The notes below the pieces were generated by a model that saw only the letters and a list, made by a program, of their open reading frames with translations, was not told the origin of the DNA and made no database searches. A DNA stretch of 64,000 nt from Ancylostoma caninum (Eukaryota; Nematoda; Chromadorea; Rhabditida; Ancylostomatidae): contig JBAJFG010000154.1 in NCBI GenBank assembly GCA_037903475.1, positions 1 to 64,000 of the forward strand, given 5' to 3'. This document shows positions 56,290 through 64,000 of this stretch, piece by piece. How positions within the stretch are numbered: position 1 is the first letter of the stretch; each line of letters starts with the position of its first letter. Position numbers and translations under genes: made by a program.

Positions 56290-56985
56290 TGGGATACTAG
56301 TGGTGCGACCTTTTGTGAATGACCGCACAGCGAGCGAAGTTAACAGGATTGTCAGTCAAGTCTCCCTTCCTATTCTGCTGGTATTCAAACCTCCGCCGGA
56401 TCTCAGGGATATTCTGACATCGTCATGACAGTATGAGGAGAAATACGAGACATCGCACTGTAGATATGTGTGGATACGAAAATATGCGAGTTAAGAGGAA
56501 CTGTGTATGTGATTACTTGTCGAGGATGTGGACAAAAGTACGTCGGCGAGAGCTCGCGGCCACTGCATGAGTACCTCGGTGAGCACCGCAGGGCTCTCCA
56601 GAACTCGAGTTCCTACCCTTCGAGCAGTTTCTCAAGACACCGGACTCTCGTTCACAACCGAGAGAACGCAGGATTCGATGTCGCGATTCTTCACCGTTTC
56701 CCTGAAAATCCGTTGGAACGAAAAATGCTGAAGCGGTGGAGATACGAAGGTAAGCACCGAAAACCAATAGCAAAGATGAACAGCTCGAAGCATTGAGACT
56801 TTCTGTGAGAGATCTTTTTCCATTTGAGGCGGTCTCAGTTGCTTCTCAACGGCTGTTTGGTGAGGGCGTTCTTGCTCTGAATCTGTCTGCTATCCTCCTC
56901 CTAAATATGCTATGTACTCTATGTTGTAGTCTTGAAGAAGGCGTTACCACACCGAAAGCTAACCTAATAAAGTGGATCTAATCAT
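56290..56985 (+). mobile_element. relic of a second, different Penelope-like element (GIY-YIG end)
   Basis: A frame from about 56305 (VRPFVNDRTASEVNRIVSQV, with one stop) leads into the open frame 56470-56796. That frame has a GIY-YIG endonuclease: GTVYVITCRGCGQKYVGESS, an R..LGEHR motif, SFSRHRTLVHN and PENPLERKML. The organisation equals the C-terminal part of the PLEs at 42-48 kb, but the sequence is clearly a different family. The RT is missing. A hammerhead-like segment and AATAAAGT close the element. Confidence 0.7.
56931..56985 (+). ncRNA. hammerhead-like motif at the 3' end of the second PLE relic
   Basis: CTTGAAGAAGGCG...CACCGAAAGCTAACC then AATAAAGT lines up with the ribozyme of the other PLE (CCGACGAAGGCG...GCCGAAACGTCAGCC then AATAAAGT). 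The core reads UUGAAGA (consensus CUGANGA), helix II is reduced, and GAAAGCUA could form the two-pair helix III with a CUA triplet. Helix I does not pair well, so this is a relic. Confidence 0.45.
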
Positions 56986-57343
56986 GGAGTCTCAACTCTA
57001 TGGTACTGAAATACGATATGAGACTTCGAGACGGAACAATATTGCATAACATCACTGTTCAGTGAACCTGGTCTTCTTGCTTTTGTAGTCGAGAAGTAGT
57101 AGAAAATTCTACCACATTCTATTGATAATGAGTTCCATTTCAAGACTATGACATTCTGGATCGAAGAATTAGTGCTGGTGCATGACTTTCAGAGCAGCCA
57201 AATATTTTATTTCTGTGTGAAGAATTGTTCATTTCATTGTCCTAACAACTTGCGCTAACAGTCATCTTTGGAAATCAGGAGGAGATCATATAATCACTTG
57301 GAATTTACTTTCACGGTGGCAGAAAATTACCGGTGTGGCAACA

Positions 57344-59065
57344 CTTCAGTACTGAAATCGCACAATGTAAAGCCATGAACCCAAATTTCACTGACAGCTT
57401 GAAGATGCTTCGTAGTTCGATAGTTATTCAACGATTTACGGAAAATTCTTTATCAGCGGGAGCACTAGAGCTTGGGATCTGTAAGATGCCGTCACGAGGT
57501 TCTCACAAACAAAATGGAAAGTCCTAGGACAGTAGCTCCTAGCAACCGAATCTCCAATTTGAAATGAGCAGGTCCTGCTCTTGAGCATGAGCCACATCAA
57601 GAAATATAATGCGTTTGAATACCACCTAGATGTGGGTGAGTCTCACTGCTTAATGATGAAGTCCAGGATGGTGATGATAATGATGCTAGGACGGTGTGCG
57701 GGTTTGTTTCCGCGAATGAATTGGCGCAGGAAAATTCAAATCGAAATCACTGTAGTCCCACTGCTGGAGCTTTTCGACATCTGGAGCACCTTCTTCAAAA
57801 AAGATTCCTTACCCATAATTTTGTTTACTTTGAGGTAGGTGCACAGGTGATTTTCAGTGCCACGTAAAAAAGCAGTGTGCACTGTCTTACATACTATATA
57901 GAACTGCGACGCTGAAACATTAGGTGCCTTAAAAAATGATCGCTTGATCGTTGCTCTCTTATAAGTGTTATGTGACTGTGGCTTTCTGGAATTTCAAAAA
58001 AGAAAGCAGCGGTCACTAAAGTGGAGAACATCAACAGTGTCTTGACAAGGCTTGATTGTTGTGCAGAATGACCAACGGAGTCGAAAGGAATGAAAGAGTG
58101 CTGGCTTCAATGAAACGATGAGGATAACAACGATCAAGCGATCATTTCTTGAGGCACCTGATGTTTCAATGTCGCATTTCTATAGAAACTGTTAGACAGT
58201 ACACACTGCTCTTTACATATTTCCAGCATTGTTTAGCTTGCTATTTTTACTTTTGTTGTTTTTTAATACCTATACGGAGTAGCCGTCAACACAACAAATC
58301 GTTCAGGGGAACAGATCAGTGCTAAGGATAGCAACTTAGATTAATCAGCCTCAGCAAAAATGTCAGAACAACGTGAAGATGGTATTGCATCTTCTTTTGT
58401 TTTCCCAAGTTTTTACACATTCCAAATTATCAGGAGCTGCACAACCTCGCACTGTCGATCCTTGCAGGAGTGTCAAGGTGTCTGCACTGAGCCCCGTATT
58501 TTTAAAAATAGAGAGGGGCATCTTCTGCAATGCCGCCCACCAGCAGATTCTGACCGTTTAGCGGGTTGTGAGAGGAAAACTGATTTCATTAGTCCACCGA
58601 GAATTTGAAGAAGAAAGTGCTGATGTATTTAGAGCAGAAAATCCCCTTAAAAAGGCAACATCATGCTTTCACGCGCAAAAGCTGGATACCGACTTGTAGA
58701 ATGCATGGCTAAATTTTACTACCGAGATTTACTCTGCAAGAAAATGTCCACGAAGTCAACTAGAACAGGTGACCTGACGAGAGTCATCTTCAGCTATTAG
58801 GATTCTTTCAGATGTAGATGGGCTTCATAGGTAATGAAAATGTTTGCCCCAGCGTCTCTTGGCAGAACGAATCTTGAAGGCTAAATTTAGCCAATTTAAC
58901 GAGAATGCCGCCCCAGGATTACTCGAGTATGTACCGAAATGGAACAAAAGAGAATCAATTCTTTTGCTACAGCGTTACGAGGAGAAGAGAGGTGAAATGA
59001 AATATTTCGATAATCCACTAAAGATTCGAGGAGACGACGATGGCTTTGCGACATCACGCCGGCTA
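57344..59065 (+). CDS. possible exons of an unidentified gene (weak)
   Basis: Three stretches read like coding exons. 57344-57502 (MNPNFTDSLKMLRSSIVIQR..., donor CT|GTAAG) could join in phase to about 57641-57834 (AFRHLEHLLQKRFLTHNFVY..., donor GAG|GTAGGT), though that acceptor is poor. 58863-59065 (RILKAKFSQFNENAAPGLLE, then PKWNKRESILLLQRYEEKRG) starts after GGCAG and ends before GTAGGA, and joins in phase to an upstream frame at about 58660-58770. I could not build one complete model, and stops interrupt some alternatives. No domain is recognised. Decayed gene or transposon origin is possible. Confidence 0.25.
57864..58216. mobile_element. TIR element (MITE-like) with about 90-bp TIRs
   Basis: The left arm (about 57864-57955) contains CAGTGTGCACTGTCTTACAT and TTAGGTGCCTTAAAAAATGA and ends TCGCTTGATCGTTG. 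The right arm (about 58120-58216) is its inverse with about 85% identity. The core of about 165 bp is non-coding. Confidence 0.7.
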
Positions 59066-62000
59066 GGTAGGAGCTGAGCTGCGCGAAAGATCGCGATTAG
59101 GCGGCGGCCGAACGGAAAATGGGGACGGCGTGTGGGGCCAACGAACGATTGAGATATCAATCTGGTGCTAGTAGCGGTCGCTGCGACATCAAGGACACCT
59201 ACTGCGGTTCTTTTTGCAGACTTGTTAGCGTTGCACTTTTTTCCCTAGCATACCAGTCGACGTTAGACTTGCGCAGGAGCTGTCAACAGCTACTCCTGGA
59301 CAGAGCCCTATTTCCTTCCAGTACTTCTCGCGGATTTAGTTGACTCATGGGATAGTCACCACGCTGCTATCCTAGGCGTGTAAAACCCAGAAAAAGCAAT
59401 CCTCTTCATACCCTTGCGATTTCTTAAAGTTTCAGGGCAGGCCAGCCGCAGCGCACGCATCGCGAAAGACATTAGCACGACGTGATTGGATTAGTTAGTT
59501 GCCTCTGCGAAAACCATGTTCGCTCGAGTGACCACAGAAGAAAAGAACTGGCGTTCGAATGCACTTCACCGTTAGACTTGATGGAAACTGACATGGTACA
59601 AAAGTTGTTTGATGTTTGTTATAGATTGAAATGAAACATTTTGAATTAGATCAAAACAGAAGCTACGTAAAAGATGAAGCTACAAATTGGTGATTTACCA
59701 GTAAGCGACGAAAGCTGTTAGCCACAAATGCGCAGCGATGTTTTTCCGATAGCAAGATCCAGATCTGCAAGCATATGGGCGGGCCTAATCATCGTCCAGA
59801 TTGTGCATGCCTAAAATTTCTTGCTTACTCCTCGCTACTTTTCTCAGCCATATCCCGGTGCGATTTGGCCTTAGATCCCCCCCCCCCTCCACAAAATTGG
59901 TATTTTCTCTCGAATCCTCCCTGGAACCCGACTGTAACTATGCAGAGATGCCCTTACGGTACAATATGCGTATGTTTGCCGTGATAAGCCCATCAGAAAA
60001 CTTTCAGAAGCAACGTTCTCAGGAAATCTAGAAACCGTGTCCTCCATCGGTGTATATGGGTTCCGCATGGGATTGAGAAAATCTTGGGTTGTCGTTAGTT
60101 TTGCAGCGGGTTTGCATCGGATTTGGAGACGGATGAATTCTGTTTGATACATACATGGGTTTTGCGCGGGTATGGATTGGTTTTGTCATGGATTTCGCCT
60201 GGTATAGAACTTTTGATTTAAAAAACCGTATTTTGCACGAGCACGCACATGCTCTTCTTGAGATTTCTATTTTTCAGTGTTACATATGCAGAAAACGGTT
60301 CCTAGGTTTCCTGAGCATAGTTCATTCAGCCGACAGTCGTCATCGGGGAAAGGATCATGGATTGAGATGCGGTCGTTTTCAGTCAATATCATACCTATAA
60401 GCATAACTGTGCACCACTTTCCTCCAGTCTCTGAATGCACCATGAGGGTCGACCTCACCGCACAGTGTGCAATTTCGCAAATCTAACCGCTCAAAATGTA
60501 TTTTTCGATCTACCATATCACGTCGCGTTTACTGCACCAAAACAATCGCCGGTAGTCCGCGCATGCCATAAAAATGGTTTTTTGGCGACCGATCACCTGG
60601 TGGGACAAATTGGGGAAAAAGAGACCATTCAGAAAAAATACCATTAATAGAAAATTTGATGTACAAAAAAAAGCCTATCAAAAATGGAATAATATTGTCT
60701 CCAAAGACATCCTATGTTGGGCTACCTTACAGGCGACCAGCTTTATCAAGCGAAACCTTAACAAATCCTACTGGAATCCTTAAGAATTATGAGATTTCCA
60801 TGTAAGTTAACATGGACCGATCAGGCTAGCTATCTGAGCGGCAGCTCTAGAATTACTATTTTCTTAGTTGCAAAGTTCCACGAAATATCCAACACTTTAA
60901 TATGTTAGATCACGCTATGCGCATCATGTGAAAATGTATGTAGTCCTGAAATTGAAACACATATTCATGTTTTACGTACTGATTAGTTTGCAAACACGCA
61001 TAGAGATTCGAATTTACGTGGCGCAGCTGCTGCGCGGAAAGTTATTCCTCAGTTCATGATTATTGTCAAAGTTTGTGCTTTCAGGCTCTGTTGCACAAGT
61101 GTTAAAAATCCTTGGCTTCCATGGGTCATGTGCAGTGCATAGGAGCAGCAGACCAGACAGAGTGTATATGCTGAAAAGTAAAAAGAATTCATCCACTTCT
61201 TCCCCAGAATAATAATCTTGATCGGCTAGATGTTCTAAATTACCCACTGTGCACTGGTGTGCATATTCAAAGGGTGAATAAGGCAGATGTCAGATGTTTT
61301 TATTTCTTGGGTTTTTTCACCTCTAATCTCTGCAATTCAACCAAAGTTCAGTGGAGGGGAAAAAGGTACTAAACAAAAGCTACGCGAACTCACATTACAG
61401 CCCAATACTTTGTTGCAACTCACTCATATTTCCACTTTGTACGTTGTCATTTAAACTGGTTGTTTTGATTATTCGATAAGTCAAATATCTCATCATCGGA
61501 CCCTCAGATGACGTCTCTTCTCTTTTGGAACACTTGCCATTTAATCAATTCTCAAAGAAGATGACCAAAACCTCTGACCCGTATTAGTGACGATGCATTT
61601 CTGAGCTACTGCGTGAGCTTTCCAGAGCTTAACGATAAGAGGTCAAACTGATGGAGGATTTAGTTCATGATCAGCTCTTGAACCATTACTCTGTACTGCC
61701 ATCCATCAGAGGTGGATTGGAGTCTAGGAGAGTTACTCAGGAGAGTTGGCTCTCAAGACACAGGATTTCGTCCCAAGAGAGAATATCCTAGGTTCCTTCC
61801 GTTCAAAGTAGATCTGAAATGACATTTATGCGCAACTGTTTTATACAATAAACGATCCATATGCATATACATACTGCAAAATACTATATATGAATACCCG
61901 GGGCAATACTCTCAGATCCCCAAGTGATCGGAAGAACAAAAAAGGCTGAATACCATCGCGACCCGCTATAAACACAGAAAGTGACAACTGTACGGAGCTG

Positions 62001-62081
62001 CAGCAAATTTGTTCCACGAAATGACAATCGCAACAAGTGGAATATTGCAAAATCTAGAGCAGTACGTTCCCTTCAGTATCA
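59066..62081. other. gene-free stretch
   Basis: No supported genes. A C-run lies at about 59878-59888. A possible short terminal exon after TTTCAG near 59434 could belong to the weak model to the left. Nothing else was recognised. Confidence 0.35.
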
Positions 62082-64000
62082 TCACACGTATTCGAATTTT
62101 TCATAGATGGAGTTGTACGGAATGGGCGTGGTCGATCCGTTCGGCGATGGCAGTTGGGAGGGCGGCGCGAAATTCTGGATGGGCGGCTGCGGGGAGACGA
62201 CAGTTGGAGGAGCTGCGTCGTTGAACACCGAGCCGTTCATCTTGCGTGCGAAGTAGTCGTCGGACAGCGATTCCACAACATCCAGAACTTCCTGAAATCG
62301 TAACTATTCAGCTAAACACTGAAAGTCCAAAACATGCTCAGGTAAAACAATGAAATGATGCATCTTTACTCGACAAATTATTCAGGAAGCAAAGGCAGCA
62401 AGAATATTGTAATGTCGTTCACTAATAGATTGCAAATTGTTATTTTATTGTTTACTATTATTGCTTCTAGTATTTGCTGTTGTTTTTATTTTTTTACCTT
62501 GTTTTTTTCCAGTACTTAATGATTTTATTATTTGTCATCATTGTTCTTGAACTGTTACGAATTGCAAAACTACATTGATGGGTAAAGTGCGAATATAACT
62601 GTACGGGCACTCACGAGGACCATGGAGAAGCCCCTAAGTTCTCTATAACTATTGAAAAAAGGCAATGATACATTTATTACCGCTAATGTCATATTGAAGA
62701 GTTGCGGTGCCAACATGAAAGCTATCCAATAAGGGAAACTCGTCTACGCCTACTCATTCCAAGCAAAGAAAAACACGGCTACTCTTCGCAGCATCCACCT
62801 GTAATGGTCAGCGGTGGTCTTAAATGGTCGAAAGAAAATTATGCAAATCTATATCCATCTCAATTTTTCAATTTCGAAGTTGAACTCATGTTGTAGTACA
62901 GTCATCCAGTAGCAGAAAATAATGGCAGATAGACGTCCACAGAAGACTATGTTTGGTTGACTACCATCGAGTCGTACTGGAGAAACGTGAATGTGGAGAG
63001 GAAAAGAACAGTGTGGTCGTGCGTGATTGGCTAACTCATTCGACTCATAAGTCACAAAACTTGGCCGCACCACCCTTCATAGATACAATTTTCCTCAGGA
63101 TGGAAAGGTGTCCCAATTTTGAGAACGATTTCTATGTATGACTTTCCTCTTCTCACATTTTGAGTGAACTTAAGATCGAATTTCGCTGTCTCTGAACGAA
63201 GAAAACCTCACTTGTCGCGATTTGCCGTGGAAAGCTGCCAACTGGACGAGCTCACGCACAAAATCATCGTGTGGGCTCGGCGCAACGGACGGTACTCGAC
63301 GAGAACTAAAACATTTTCTGGTGGGTGAATAGGTGAACGGAGATATCAACACACCTGAGTGAACAAATTACCTCTCTACATCCACCTCCAACCGATCAGC
63401 TGACGGCGGCTTCACCTTGCACGTCACTACAGCGATTCTCATAGCGGTGAACCTTAATGAGCTCCTGTTAACCAGTGTTACGACGTAAGGGTAGGAGGAC
63501 TGTTACCTGATGTGCTGCATAGCGGCGATGTCTCCAGAATGAGTGACGTTGCTGGAGATGTCACGACTTCCTTCGCTGCTGCCGCCTACTTCACCTTCGC
63601 CAAGTTGTGACAGTACTTCGGTGATTCGGACTACTTGATGCGCAGCATTTACTATGTATTTCACCTGAAATTATGCAGTTACAGTTGGGACGATATCCTA
63701 AATCAGGAATAAAAGTGGGACTTCTTGCTCTGCCTTCAGTCATTTTTTCTTGGCTGTGGAAACAAAATAGTGAAAAGTTGAATAAGTGCTTCAACTTTTA
63801 TGTATGGGACTAGAGAAGCGTGAACACCTCAAATCTCACCCAAACTAACCTTTTCTGCATCCGCGATATCCCTTAAATAATCCTTCAAGCACTTCGTCTG
63901 AAGGCGCTTCAGATCCAGCGGCTCCAAATGAATAGGTCGAGTCGCACGATGGTCCAAAGTATGAGCGGTGGACTTCACGGTGAAGCAGATCGTACCACCA
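62082..64000 (-). CDS. 3' part of an unidentified multi-exon gene, runs off the window
   Basis: Five exons with GT-AG borders and consistent phases, in order of transcription: 64000-63850 (incomplete at the window edge), 63664-63507, 63464-63372, 63305-63212 and 62291-62082, ending TGA. The visible 234 residues begin [20 protein letters not shown] and include [38 protein letters not shown], a Ser/Gly-rich linker, [38 protein letters not shown] and [16 protein letters not shown]. The last 45 residues are Pro/Ser/Asn-rich, ending YEKFEYV. The pattern is helical segments followed by a disordered tail, with no membrane segment. I do not recognise the family. The splice consistency makes it a confident gene of unknown function. 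Confidence 0.75.
62292..63211. other. last intron of the minus-strand gene
   Basis: A 920-bp intron with no recognised repeat or nested gene. A plus-strand frame at 62702-62896 is open but unsupported. Confidence 0.5.

Overview
This window looks like nuclear DNA of a parasitic nematode, most likely a strongylid of the hookworm type. The evidence is AT-rich intergenic DNA, small exons with TTTCAG-type acceptors, probable trans-splice acceptors just upstream of start codons, an ATG101/EPG-9 orthologue, and a dense load of Tc1/mariner, RTE and Penelope-like (PLE) elements. The genus is an inference, since no marker gene fixes it.

Genes, left to right. (1) A complete seven-exon ATG101/EPG-9 autophagy gene (64-5425, +). 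(2) A phase-consistent six-exon model of unknown function (13967-18477, +). (3) A complete three-exon R-SNARE of the synaptobrevin/VAMP type (35108-36990, +). (4) Convergent with it, a complete five-exon Ras-like GTPase ending in a CAAX box (54505-37331, -), whose second intron is about 15 kb and packed with transposons. (5) Possible exons of an unidentified gene at 57.3-59.1 kb (+, weak). (6) The last five exons of an unidentified gene entering from the right edge (64000-62082, -).

Mobile DNA. An RTE-type LINE with an intact endonuclease-RT frame lies at 22.5-25.9 kb, bounded by an 11-bp candidate target duplication. Terminal-inverted-repeat elements, mostly non-autonomous, lie at 6.98, 7.68, 13.1, 16.6, 21.4, 27.9, 38.5, 52.5, 55.0 and 57.9 kb. 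Two mariner relics have TIRs of the Hsmar1/cecropia/bandit type (8.4-9.45 and 53.0-53.5 kb). There are two LTR-like segments, a palindromic repeat family (39.9-40.5 kb), a diverged minisatellite (49.2-50.1 kb) and a 330-bp tandem duplication (48.2-48.9 kb).

The most striking structure is at 41.9-48.1 kb. Two nearly identical Penelope-like retroelements stand head to head around a 93-bp (TA)n tract, inside the Ras intron. Both carry the same in-frame stops and frame break, and both end in a segment that folds as a type I hammerhead ribozyme. Only the left copy keeps the GUC cleavage triplet. The Ras pre-mRNA would contain this as a hairpin with roughly 2.9-kb arms, a natural source of long double-stranded RNA. 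A second, unrelated PLE relic at 56.3-57.0 kb also ends in a hammerhead-like motif.
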